Part shown: piece by piece, positions 44,561 through 57,023 of the stretch
Position numbering within the stretch: the stretch's first letter is position 1
How the letters are laid out: every line of letters starts with the position of its first letter
From: Gammaproteobacteria bacterium
GTDB taxonomy: Bacteria > Pseudomonadota > Gammaproteobacteria > Steroidobacterales > GCA-2729495
Length of the DNA: 64,000 nucleotides
Direction of reading: 5' to 3'
NCBI GenBank assembly: GCA_028285245.1
Contig: JANQPY010000062.1
Coordinates: 19,450-83,449, forward strand
Position numbers and translations under genes: made by a program
Notes under the pieces: model-generated
The model's database searches: none
What the model was told of the DNA's origin: nothing
What the model saw: only the letters and a program-made list of their open reading frames with translations

Positions 44561-44587
44561 TTAGCACTCTAAAGGCCCGAGTGCTAA
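44561..44587. promoter_or_regulatory. CIRCE operator (HrcA site) before rpoH
   Basis: TTAGCACTC, nine bases, GAGTGCTAA: a perfect match to the CIRCE inverted repeat in both arms and spacing. It ends 9 bp before the rpoH ATG at 44597, so bound HrcA would block transcription, and the RNA hairpin could also cover the ribosome site. HrcA normally controls groESL and dnaKJ; here it would control the heat-shock sigma factor. Confidence 0.93.
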
Positions 44588-44596
44588 AATGCGCGA

Positions 44597-45478
44597 ATGG
44601 ATATCTCAATGAATACAGCCCTGGCTCCCACCCAGCGTGACCTGATTCTGGCCGGACCGGTCGGCAGCCTGGATAGCTATATCCAGGCCGTCAATACCGT
44701 GCCGGTGTTAAGCGCCGAGGAAGAGCAAAACCTGGCCCGCCGTTTTCGCGATGACGACGATCTGGACGCAGCCCGTCAGCTCGTCGTTTCCCAACTCCGC
44801 TTTGTCGTGCATATCGCGCGCGGATACCTGGGCTATGGACTGCCGCTTGGCGATCTCATCCAGGAAGGCAACATCGGCCTGATGAAAGCGGCGAAGCGCT
44901 TCGACCCCGAACTAAACGTGCGGCTGGTCTCATTCGCTGTGCACTGGATTCGCGCGGAGATTCACGAGTACGTGCTCAGGAACTGGCGGTTGGTCAAGGT
45001 TGCAACCACCAAGGCCCAGCGGAAACTGTTCTTCAACCTGCGTAAGGCCAAGCAACATCTTGGCTGGTTAAGCGCGGATGAAACCGACGCAGTTGCCCGC
45101 GACCTGGGAGTAACCGCACGCGAAGTCAACGAAATGGAACAGAGGCTCGCCGGACAAGATCTGTCATTTGATCCTGCACCACAGACAGATGACGAAGAAG
45201 CGTTCGCGCCCGCACATTATCTGCAGGCTGAGGAGCCAGATCCGGCAACACTCGTCGAAGCAGGTGACTGGCAGGATCAGGCGACCGCGCAGCTCGGCGC
45301 AGCCCTGACCACGCTCGACGACCGCAGCCGTGAGATTCTTTCTGAGCGTTGGCTGGCAGAGAAAAAAACCACGCTGCAGGAACTCGGTGATCGCTACGGC
45401 GTGTCGGCCGAGCGCATCCGGCAGTTGGAAAATCAGGCTCTGCGGAAATTACGCACAGCCATCGCGGAATCCGCCTAA
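44597..45478 (+). CDS. rpoH: RNA polymerase heat-shock sigma factor (sigma-32)
   Basis: 293 residues. Region 2 has [20 protein letters not shown] and [18 protein letters not shown]; the RpoH box is [10 protein letters not shown] (141-150), unique to sigma-32; region 4 ends [19 protein letters not shown]. It directs transcription of chaperone and protease genes. A second Met (44609) could be the true start, as no Shine-Dalgarno is clear at either. Preceded by a CIRCE operator. It follows ftsX by 101 bp, the standard order. Confidence 0.97.
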   Translation: MDISMNTALAPTQRDLILAGPVGSLDSYIQAVNTVPVLSAEEEQNLARRFRDDDDLDAARQLVVSQLRFVVHIARGYLGYGLPLGDLIQEGNIGLMKAAKRFDPELNVRLVSFAVHWIRAEIHEYVLRNWRLVKVATTKAQRKLFFNLRKAKQHLGWLSADETDAVARDLGVTAREVNEMEQRLAGQDLSFDPAPQTDDEEAFAPAHYLQAEEPDPATLVEAGDWQDQATAQLGAALTTLDDRSREILSERWLAEKKTTLQELGDRYGVSAERIRQLENQALRKLRTAIAESA

Positions 45479-45497
45479 GCTCAATCCGGTCTGCCGC

Positions 45498-46187
45498 TCA
45501 GCTCGTCAGCGGCACGATGGTGATCTCTACGCGACGGTTTTGCGCTTTGCCGGCCACGGTGGCATTGCTGGCCACGGGCCGGGTCTCCCCGGCACCCACA
45601 GTGATGAAGCGGTCGCTGCGCACTTCTCGCGAACTCAGATACGCCGCAACGCTGCTTGCACGGCCTTCAGACAGGCGCTGGTTGTAAGCCTCGCTGCCGT
45701 CGCTATCTGTATGTCCGGCCACTTCGACAAAGGTCTGGTCGAACTCTTGCAGCACCAGGGCCACTGAGTCGAGCACCGGATAGAAGTTAGCGTTCACGTC
45801 CGGGCTATCGACCGCAAATGTGACGTTGCCGGGCATGTTCAGCACCACGTTATCGCCCATGCGCGTGACGCTGACACCCGTGCCGTCGAGCCGCTGCCTG
45901 AGCTTCATTTCCTGCTGATCCATGTAGTAACCGACCGCCCCGCCGGCCAGCGCGCCCACGCCGGCAAGAATCAGCGCATTCTTTTTGCGCGACGATGAAT
46001 CGTCGCCACTGATCAGACCGACTACGGCACCAGCCGCCGCGCCTATTGCCGCCCCTTTTGTGGCGCTGGCTGTTTTCTCTTCCCGGGTATACGGATCAAG
46101 CGTCGTACAGGAAGCAAGCAATGACAGCATCATTACAAACGCAACGCGGCGAACAATCAGTGAGGGGGCTGTCATGCTGGCGTTCAT
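45498..46187 (-). CDS. OmpA-family outer membrane lipoprotein (YiaD-like)
   Basis: 229 residues. The lipobox LLASC gives a lipid-modified Cys about 27 residues in. Then comes a glycine-zipper stretch (KGAAIGAAAGAVVGLISG and AGVGALAGGAVGYYMD) and an OmpA C-terminal domain with VEVAGHTDSDGSEAYNQRLSEGRA and KAQNRRVEI, which bind peptidoglycan. It probably links outer membrane and cell wall. Convergent with rpoH, 19 bp apart; divergent from the Mpo1-like gene. Confidence 0.9.
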   Translation of the reverse strand: MNASMTAPSLIVRRVAFVMMLSLLASCTTLDPYTREEKTASATKGAAIGAAAGAVVGLISGDDSSSRKKNALILAGVGALAGGAVGYYMDQQEMKLRQRLDGTGVSVTRMGDNVVLNMPGNVTFAVDSPDVNANFYPVLDSVALVLQEFDQTFVEVAGHTDSDGSEAYNQRLSEGRASSVAAYLSSREVRSDRFITVGAGETRPVASNATVAGKAQNRRVEITIVPLTS

Positions 46188-46289
46188 GCGGACTCCAGGA
46201 ACGGTTTAGTAGTAAGGAGGCGGGCAGTATAGCCGGAAGGCTTGCGGCCCGTGCGGGCCAACGGTACCGTGATCGTGGAGTTGACCCGC

Positions 46290-46757
46290 ATGACCGACGT
46301 TACACACTGGCTGGACGAATACGCCAAGGATCATCAGCATCCGGTTAATCAGGCTATTCATAAGATCTGTGTGCCGCTGATCGTCGTTAGCCTGATCGGT
46401 CTGCTCTGGGCACTGCCGGTGCCCACGGCGTTTGTCGAGATTTCTCCGGCGCTAAACTGGGGCACCGCCTTCTTGCTGGCCGCCGTTGTTTACTATTTCA
46501 TTCTTTCCATTCCACTGGCGTTCGGGATGTTGCCTGCGGTGCTGCTCAGTGTTGTGGCCGTCAACTGGCTTGACGGACTGACTTGGCCGCTCTGGGCTAC
46601 ATCTGCGGCGATCTTTATCGTCGCCTGGATCGGTCAGTTCTACGGGCATCAGATTGAAGGCAAGCGGCCCGCGTTTTTTCGCGACCTGCAATTTCTGATG
46701 ATCGGCCCATTGTGGATTCTGGCCGGCATTTTCCGGCGCCTGAGAATTCCGTACTAA
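46290..46757 (+). CDS. DUF962 / Mpo1-like membrane protein
   Basis: 155 residues from MTDVTHWLDEYAKDHQHP (46290). DUF962 features: the N-terminal HQHPVNQAIHKICVPL with histidines, four membrane helices, and GQFYGHQIEGKRPAF with a second His group. The yeast member Mpo1 is an iron-dependent dioxygenase of 2-hydroxy fatty acids; bacterial members are poorly studied. Same strand as the MATE gene that follows. Confidence 0.85.
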   Translation: MTDVTHWLDEYAKDHQHPVNQAIHKICVPLIVVSLIGLLWALPVPTAFVEISPALNWGTAFLLAAVVYYFILSIPLAFGMLPAVLLSVVAVNWLDGLTWPLWATSAAIFIVAWIGQFYGHQIEGKRPAFFRDLQFLMIGPLWILAGIFRRLRIPY

Positions 46758-46847
46758 CCGGCTTACCCGCCTACCCGGCAGCGAATCATTACTTCCTCTC
46801 TGGAGCACGCCTACGGTCATCGCGCGGTCTGGCGCATCGCCGGGCCC

Positions 46848-48143
46848 ATGGTGCTGTCGGCTATCAGTACGCCGTTGCTGGGCATCGTCGATACGGCGGT
46901 GGTCGGGCACATGGATTCGCCCGTCTATCTTGGGGCGGTCGCGATCGGCGCCACCATATTCACCACTTTGTTTATGAGCCTTAACTTTCTGCGGATGGGC
47001 ACCACCGGCATTGCGGCGCAGGCTTTCGGCGCGGATGAAAACAACGCGATTCGCGAGGCGCTTGGTCAGGCCACCCTGACCGCGCTCGTGCTGGCCGGCC
47101 TTATCCTCATCACGCAGTCGTGGCTATTGGATGTCGCGCTCAAACTACTCTCGCCGGGCGACGAAGTCGCCGCACTGTCGCGCGAGTACTTCCATATCAG
47201 GGTGTGGAGCGCACCGTTCTGGCTCGTGAATTTCGTTTTCGTCGGCTGGCTGCTCGGCATGCAAAACGCGCGCGGGCCGCTGGTCATCCTGATCACCATT
47301 AACAGCGTCAATATCCTGCTCGATATCTGGTTTGTTGTTGGCCTGAACCTGGGCGTGACCGGCGTCGCTCTGGGCTCTGTTATCGCCGAGGTGGTGGGTG
47401 CAATCGTCGCCGCCGTCTATGTGCGCCAGGAGCTGCGGCAGCGAGCGGGCGATTGGAGCGGGGTGAAGTTGCTCGCGCCGGGGCGCTACCGGCGGCTGTT
47501 TGACGTGAATGCGAATCTGTTTATCCGCACGGTCGCGCTGATGCTGGTGTTTGGCTTTATGACGGCGCAGGGGGCGCGGCTCGGCGACGCGGTTCTGGCA
47601 GCCAATGCGATTCTCCTCAATCTGCAGTACCTGCTGTCGTATGCGCTCGACGGCGTTGCCCACGCAGCCGAGGCGCTGGTTGGCAAAGCCTACGGAGCGA
47701 GAACGCGGGCTGGCCTGTTGCTGGCGGTGCGCCGCACGCTGCAGTGGTCAATCGGCTTCGCTGCCTGCTTTACGTTTGCGTATCTCGTAGCCGGCGATTT
47801 GCTTATCGGTCTGATGACCGGCCTCCCCTCAGTCGGCGAAGTCGCTGCCGCTTACCTGCCCTGGCTGGTGTTGTCACCGCTGATCTCGGTCTGGAGCTTC
47901 CTCTACGACGGTGTTTACGTCGGCGTCACGCGCTCGCGGGAGATGATGCTCGTGATGGTCGGCTCTGCGATTGGGTTATTCCTGCCGGCATGGTGGCTGT
48001 TCCAGGAGTTGGGTAATCATGCGATCTGGCTAGGCTTCACGTTGTTCATGGCCGGCCGCGGTATCGGAATGCACTGGTGGTTCAAACGCATGCTCAGCGA
48101 TGGCAGTCTGCCGGCAATTCAACACGGCGGAGAAACGGTATGA
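46848..48143 (+). CDS. MATE-family efflux transporter (DinF-like)
   Basis: 431 residues from the first ordinary start codon, with about 12 membrane helices; LLGIVDTAVVGHMDSPVYLG is the conserved first-helix motif of the DinF branch. Family N-termini are about 15 residues longer, and the frame continues upstream as SLEHAYGHRAVWRIAGP, which fits well. No ATG/GTG/TTG is in that part, only ATT at 46788 or CTG at 46800, so the true start may be non-canonical. It exports cationic or toxic compounds. Its stop overlaps the Nudix ATG. Confidence 0.9.
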   Translation: MVLSAISTPLLGIVDTAVVGHMDSPVYLGAVAIGATIFTTLFMSLNFLRMGTTGIAAQAFGADENNAIREALGQATLTALVLAGLILITQSWLLDVALKLLSPGDEVAALSREYFHIRVWSAPFWLVNFVFVGWLLGMQNARGPLVILITINSVNILLDIWFVVGLNLGVTGVALGSVIAEVVGAIVAAVYVRQELRQRAGDWSGVKLLAPGRYRRLFDVNANLFIRTVALMLVFGFMTAQGARLGDAVLAANAILLNLQYLLSYALDGVAHAAEALVGKAYGARTRAGLLLAVRRTLQWSIGFAACFTFAYLVAGDLLIGLMTGLPSVGEVAAAYLPWLVLSPLISVWSFLYDGVYVGVTRSREMMLVMVGSAIGLFLPAWWLFQELGNHAIWLGFTLFMAGRGIGMHWWFKRMLSDGSLPAIQHGGETV

Positions 48144-48697
48144 CAGACGATGCGAACCCATGGAAGACACTCCAGATCCGCGAAGTTTTCGATAATCCCT
48201 GGATTCGCGTTACGGCGGAAGACGTGATCAAACCAGGCGGCAGCCCGGGAACCTACGGAAAGGTGAGCTTCAAGAATCTGGCCTGCGGCATCGTACCCGT
48301 GGCCGATAACGGCGATACCTGGCTGGTAGGGCAGTACCGCTACACGCTCGGATCGTATTCCTGGGAGATCCCGATGGGCGGCGTGCCGCAAGGCGAAGAT
48401 CCGTTGGCCGGTGCACAGCGAGAGTTGCGCGAAGAAACCGGTCTCACGGCCAGAAACTGGCAACCCCTGCTGCACTGTCACGTGAGCAATTCCATCACCG
48501 ACGAAGCAGGCATCGCATTTCTGGCGGAGGAGCTAACTGAAGGGGAACCAGATTTTGATGACGGCGAAGATATTCAAATTCGGCGCCTGCCATTCAAAGA
48601 TGCACTGCATATGGTGATGCAGGGCGAGATCACCGATCTATTGAGCATGGCGGCAGTGTTCAAGCTGGCCGCACTGAAACCCAACCTTGCGCAGTAG
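48140..48697 (+). CDS. Nudix hydrolase (ADP-ribose pyrophosphatase-like)
   Basis: 185 residues from ATG 48140, which overlaps the MATE stop as ATGA. A full Nudix box is present: GGVPQGEDPLAGAQRELREE followed by TGL. VGQYRYTLGSYSWEIPMGG before it is typical of ADP-ribose and nucleotide-sugar pyrophosphatases. Housecleaning of nucleoside diphosphate derivatives is likely; the exact substrate is not clear. Confidence 0.9.
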   Translation: MTDDANPWKTLQIREVFDNPWIRVTAEDVIKPGGSPGTYGKVSFKNLACGIVPVADNGDTWLVGQYRYTLGSYSWEIPMGGVPQGEDPLAGAQRELREETGLTARNWQPLLHCHVSNSITDEAGIAFLAEELTEGEPDFDDGEDIQIRRLPFKDALHMVMQGEITDLLSMAAVFKLAALKPNLAQ

Positions 48698-48808
48698 CCG
48701 ATGCAGTCATACCCCGAGTTTGACTCAGCTGACCGCCCGGCAGCCTTTTGGCATCGGGCCTGACCCCACGAGCGTCGTTACATCGAGAATCAGGTGGCGG
48801 ATTGCACG

Positions 48809-48814
48809 TATAAT
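48809..48814 (+). promoter_or_regulatory. TATAAT -10 box of isocitrate dehydrogenase gene
   Basis: A consensus TATAAT ends 9 bp before the ATG at 48824, so transcription would begin 2-4 bases before the start codon. No Shine-Dalgarno is present, which agrees with a leaderless or near-leaderless message. The -35 region is weak. Confidence 0.5.
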
Positions 48815-48823
48815 CCGCGCCCT

Positions 48824-49843
48824 ATGACCAGCACAGCAGTAATCATTCCCGGCGACGGGATCGGGCCGGAGATCACAGAAGCCACGCTGCGCGTGCTCGA
48901 CGCCGCCGGCGCTGAAGTCGAGTGGGTCGAGCGGCAGGCCGGCGTCGCGGCGATGGAGGCGGGTGATGCCGTGCTTCCGGAGAGCACGCTGGAGGCGATA
49001 CGGGCTCACAAAGTTGCATTGAAGGGCCCCTGCACCACGCCCGTCGGCAAGGGTTTCCGCTCCGTAAATGTGCAGCTGCGCAAGAAATTTGATCTGTACG
49101 CCGCGGTAAGGCCGGTGCGCAATCTGCCTGGCATCGATACACCATTCGACGATGTCGATATCGTGGTGATCCGCGAAAACACGGAAGGACTTTACGCGGG
49201 CGTCGAGAACGAAATCACCGATGGCGTGGTGGCCAGCATGAAGGTAGCCACTGAAAAAGGCTGCACACGCGTCGCTCGCTGGGCTTTCGACTACGCCAAG
49301 ACACGCGGCCGCAAGAAAGTAACTGTCTTCCACAAGGCCAACATCATGAAACTCAGCGACGGCATGCTGCTGCGCTGTGCCGAGGAGGTGCATGCAGAAG
49401 AGTTTCCGGAGATCGAGTACGAAAACACCATCATCGACGCCGCCTGCATGCGGATGGTGCAAAGGCCGTCGCAGTTCGACGTGCTATTGCTCGAGAACCT
49501 CTACGGCGATGTCGTTTCAGATCTCTGCGCGGGCCTGGTTGGTGGACTAGGAGTTATTCCTGGCGCCAACTTTGGTGACGATGGCGCTATTTTCGAGGCC
49601 GTGCATGGCTCTGCGCCGGATATCGCCGGCCAGAACGTCGCCAATCCGCTGGCGCTGATGATGTCCGGGGTAATGCTGCTGAACTATCTTGCGGATACCC
49701 GCGGTGAGGAACAGAACCGGCAGGCGGCGCAGAGAATTAAGGTCGCCTACGATCAGGCGCTGACTGACGGCAAGAAGACCCGCGATCTCGCTGGAACGCT
49801 TAACACCGATGAGTTCGCTGACGCGGTAATCGAGCGGCTCTAG
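48824..49843 (+). CDS. NAD-dependent isocitrate dehydrogenase
   Basis: 339 residues from MTSTAVIIPGDGIGPEI. Of the isocitrate/isopropylmalate family: FRSVNVQLRKKFDLYAAVRP supplies the substrate Ser and Arg groups, VVIRENTEGLYAG follows, then KVTVFHKANIMKLSDG, and the NAD region EAVHGSAPDIAGQNVANPLA. The length and sequence match the mitochondrial-type NAD-IDH rather than the 420-residue NADP enzyme or LeuB. It supplies 2-oxoglutarate, substrate of the convergent gltBD product; stops are only 12 bp apart. Confidence 0.88.
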   Translation: MTSTAVIIPGDGIGPEITEATLRVLDAAGAEVEWVERQAGVAAMEAGDAVLPESTLEAIRAHKVALKGPCTTPVGKGFRSVNVQLRKKFDLYAAVRPVRNLPGIDTPFDDVDIVVIRENTEGLYAGVENEITDGVVASMKVATEKGCTRVARWAFDYAKTRGRKKVTVFHKANIMKLSDGMLLRCAEEVHAEEFPEIEYENTIIDAACMRMVQRPSQFDVLLLENLYGDVVSDLCAGLVGGLGVIPGANFGDDGAIFEAVHGSAPDIAGQNVANPLALMMSGVMLLNYLADTRGEEQNRQAAQRIKVAYDQALTDGKKTRDLAGTLNTDEFADAVIERL

Positions 49844-49855
49844 GCCACGCGCCAA

Positions 49856-51349
49856 TCAGCCGGTGGCAGCCCCGAGTGTGATGCCGGGCGCGGGTAACTG
49901 GCTCTCGCCGCGCAGGTACTCGTCTATAGCCCGGGCAGCGCCGCGGCCTTCGTTAATGCCCCAAACGACAAGCGACTGACCGCGGCGGCAATCACCGGCG
50001 GCGAATACGCCAGGCACGTTCGTGTGAAAGCTCCCGTGTTCCGCCAGGTAATTTGAGCGCGCATCCAGCTCTACGCCGAGCGCCTCGGATACGGCGGTCT
50101 CAGGCCCTACAAAGCCCATCGCCAGCAGGACGAGGTCAGCCTGCCACTCTTGTTCCGTGCCGCGCACTTCAACCATTTGCGGCTTGCCCTGGTGAGTCTG
50201 CCAGCGGACCTGCTGCGTCTTGATGGCTTTGATGCCGCCGTTACCGTCAGCGATAAACTCCTTCGTGACGACGCTGTACTGGCGGGGATCGCCACCAAAG
50301 CGTACGACTGCCTCTTCGTGCCCATAGTCGGAGCGGAAAATCTTTGGCCACAGCGGCCAGGGGTTATCGTCCGCGCGATCCGCCGGCGGCTTATCCAACA
50401 ACTCCAGATTAACCAGGCTCTTGCACCCATGCCTGAGTGACGTGCCGATGCAGTCGGTACCCGTGTCACCGCCGCCGATTACGATAACGTGCTTGTCTTT
50501 CGCGCTGATGTATTCGCCGTCCTGAAGATTGCTGTTCAACAGGCTGCGGGTGTTAGCCGTGAGAAAGTCCATCGCGAAATGCACGCCGTTCAGGTCGCGG
50601 CCCGGCACTGGCAGATCCCGCGGGCGGGTTGCGCCCGTCGCGAGCAGCACAGCGTCGTGCTTCGACCTGAGCTCTTCCGCATCCTTGGTTACACCTACGT
50701 CAACGCCGGTGATGAACTCGATACCGGATTCGCGCAGCAGATTGACGCGGCGATCCACCACGCCCTTGTCGAGTTTCATGTTGGGAATGCCGTACATGAG
50801 CAGTCCGCCGATTCGATCGGCGCGCTCATATACCGTGACCTGGTGTCCGGCCCGGTTGAGCTGCTCTGCCGCTGCAAGGCCGGCCGGCCCGGAACCCACG
50901 ATCGCGACACGCTGGCCGGTGCGGGTAGCGGGCTTCTGTGCCTTGACCCAGCCCTCGGCAAACCCGCGATCAATAATCGCGTTCTCAATATTCTTGATGG
51001 TCACAGCCGGATCGGTGATGCCGAGTACGCAGGCACCCTCGCACGGTGCAGGACAGGTGCGGCCGGTGAACTCGGGAAAATTGTTGGTCTTGTGCAGCCG
51101 GTCCAGCGCTTCCTGCCAGCGATCCTGAAAAACCAGGTCGTTCCACTCGGGAATCAGGTTGTCGATCGGGCAGCCATCGTTTGACTGACAAAATGGCACG
51201 CCGCAGTCCATGCAGCGCGCGGCCTGGCGCTGCAGGCCACCAACATCGGGATCCGTGAAGATCTCCCCATAGTCACCAAGGCGCTCCTGCGCGTCCCGGT
51301 ATGGCACCGGCTTGCGTCTGAACTCCATGAACCCTGTCGGCTTACCCAT
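49856..51349 (-). CDS. gltD: Glutamate synthase (NADPH) small subunit
   Basis: 497 residues from [15 protein letters not shown] (51349), one base after the gltB stop. Cysteines for 4Fe-4S clusters are in [16 protein letters not shown] and [15 protein letters not shown] binds [22 protein letters not shown] binds [19 protein letters not shown]; the C-terminal [16 protein letters not shown] completes the FAD site. It passes electrons from NADPH to GltB. Confidence 0.96.
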   Translation of the reverse strand: MGKPTGFMEFRRKPVPYRDAQERLGDYGEIFTDPDVGGLQRQAARCMDCGVPFCQSNDGCPIDNLIPEWNDLVFQDRWQEALDRLHKTNNFPEFTGRTCPAPCEGACVLGITDPAVTIKNIENAIIDRGFAEGWVKAQKPATRTGQRVAIVGSGPAGLAAAEQLNRAGHQVTVYERADRIGGLLMYGIPNMKLDKGVVDRRVNLLRESGIEFITGVDVGVTKDAEELRSKHDAVLLATGATRPRDLPVPGRDLNGVHFAMDFLTANTRSLLNSNLQDGEYISAKDKHVIVIGGGDTGTDCIGTSLRHGCKSLVNLELLDKPPADRADDNPWPLWPKIFRSDYGHEEAVVRFGGDPRQYSVVTKEFIADGNGGIKAIKTQQVRWQTHQGKPQMVEVRGTEQEWQADLVLLAMGFVGPETAVSEALGVELDARSNYLAEHGSFHTNVPGVFAAGDCRRGQSLVVWGINEGRGAARAIDEYLRGESQLPAPGITLGAATG

Positions 51350-51350
51350 G

Positions 51351-55961
<4,611 letters not shown>

Positions 55962-56220
55962 TCAGCTCTGCCTTGTGTGCAGCTCGCGCAGGACTTGCTG
56001 ATTTGGCCCACACACTGGGTGCAGGGGCCCCAGCCAGCGCGTCCAAATCTAAGCGCCCGGGCGTCGCCTGGGCGAAACTACGGGCCGGCCTTGGCCGTCC
56101 TTGGGTCCGTCACTGCGCGGTCGTGGGCTTTCTGCCGCGGTCGCGGCTGCGGCCAGACTCCCGGCTTTCGATAAGGAGCAGGGGCCGCGAAAGATCGCCC
56201 TAATCGGTTGTTTATTCTGG

Positions 56221-56252
56221 CCGGGAGGCTTGTCCGCACAAGCTACGCCCGG
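56221..56252. other. Hairpin in the gltB leader
   Basis: GCTTGT-CCGC-ACAAGC is a perfect 6-bp stem with a 4-base loop (56228-56243), enclosed by a second pairing CCGGG/CCCGG (56221-56225 with 56248-56252). It would lie close to the 5' end of the gltB message. No U run follows in either direction, so it is not a terminator. Confidence 0.45.
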
Positions 56253-56268
56253 GCCGCTCGAACCCTCT

Positions 56269-56298
56269 ATTATAGTGTAGCTGGTAGTTTCCGCTCAA
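56269..56298 (-). promoter_or_regulatory. Probable sigma70 promoter of gltBD
   Basis: Minus strand TTGAGC at 56298-56293, an 18-bp spacer and a consensus TATAAT at 56274-56269. The start site would be near 56262, giving a roughly 300-nt leader before the gltB ATG at 55961. Confidence 0.5.
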
Positions 56299-56377
56299 TG
56301 CCGGGTGGGCGGTGAATACTCAGTGGTGGCGGCCGCCAGGACTGAATAGAAGCCCGAATACATGCCATTATTCGCCG

Positions 56378-56989
56378 ATGGACGCCGCTGAGATCGATCG
56401 CGTGCTCACTTTCTGGTTCACGGGCCGTGAGCTTGACAGTCCGCGCATCGATGCCCGCATGGATCGCTGGTTCGGCGATAACCCGGAAATGGACGCGGAA
56501 ATCCGCGGGCAGTTTGGCGGTCTGGTTGAGCAGGCCTCAAGCGGCGAGCTGGATAGCTGGGCCGAGTCAGCGCGCGGCCGACTCGCGCTGATCATCCTGA
56601 TCGATCAGTTCCGCCGCAACATTTTTCGGGGCACAGCGGAAGCCTTTGCCAGCGATGCCAAAGCTCTGAAGCTGTGTGTTGATGGCATCGTTGCCGGCGC
56701 GCACAAAGAGCTCGGCCCGGTTGAACAGATCTTTTATTTCATGCCGCTGCAGCACGCAGAGTCGCGCAAGGTTCAGGCCAAGTCCGTCAGCATTTATCAG
56801 GCACTGGCCAATCGCGTCTCCGACACGCTGCGTGAGACGTTTCTCACCACCGCGCAGTTTGCCGAGCTGCATAGAGATATCATCGATGAGTTCGGCCGCT
56901 TCCCACATCGCAATAAAGTGCTGGGGCGAGCCAGCACGCCAGAAGAAGACGCCTACCTTTCCGAAGACGTACCGAGTTTCGGGCAGTAG
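56378..56989 (+). CDS. DUF924 family protein
   Basis: 203 residues from MDAAEIDRVLTFWFTGRELD (56378). Family marks are ARMDRWFGDNPEMD, IILIDQFRRNIFRGTAEAFA, YFMPLQHAES and FGRFPHRNKVLGRASTPEE. An all-helical cytoplasmic protein with TPR-like structure; function not known. It precedes the thiolase gene on the same strand by 34 bp. Confidence 0.88.
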   Translation: MDAAEIDRVLTFWFTGRELDSPRIDARMDRWFGDNPEMDAEIRGQFGGLVEQASSGELDSWAESARGRLALIILIDQFRRNIFRGTAEAFASDAKALKLCVDGIVAGAHKELGPVEQIFYFMPLQHAESRKVQAKSVSIYQALANRVSDTLRETFLTTAQFAELHRDIIDEFGRFPHRNKVLGRASTPEEDAYLSEDVPSFGQ

Positions 56990-57023
56990 TCACAAAAAAG
57001 ATTCCAAGACTCAGGAGCGATTG

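Larger units (their letters stand above)
55962..56377. other. Gene-free region: gltB leader and promoter
   Basis: 416 bp between the divergent gltB and DUF924 genes, with no convincing coding frame. The gltB promoter lies near its far end, leaving a leader of about 300 nt. Part of that leader is GC-rich with several inverted repeats. I see no tRNA, known riboswitch or attenuator peptide. Confidence 0.6.

Noticed and set aside
45479..45497. Terminator between convergent rpoH and the OmpA-family gene
   Set aside because: Only 19 bp with no hairpin plus T run.
56221..56252. Double hairpin as an intrinsic terminator for the DUF924 side
   Set aside because: No T run follows in either direction and no gene ends there.
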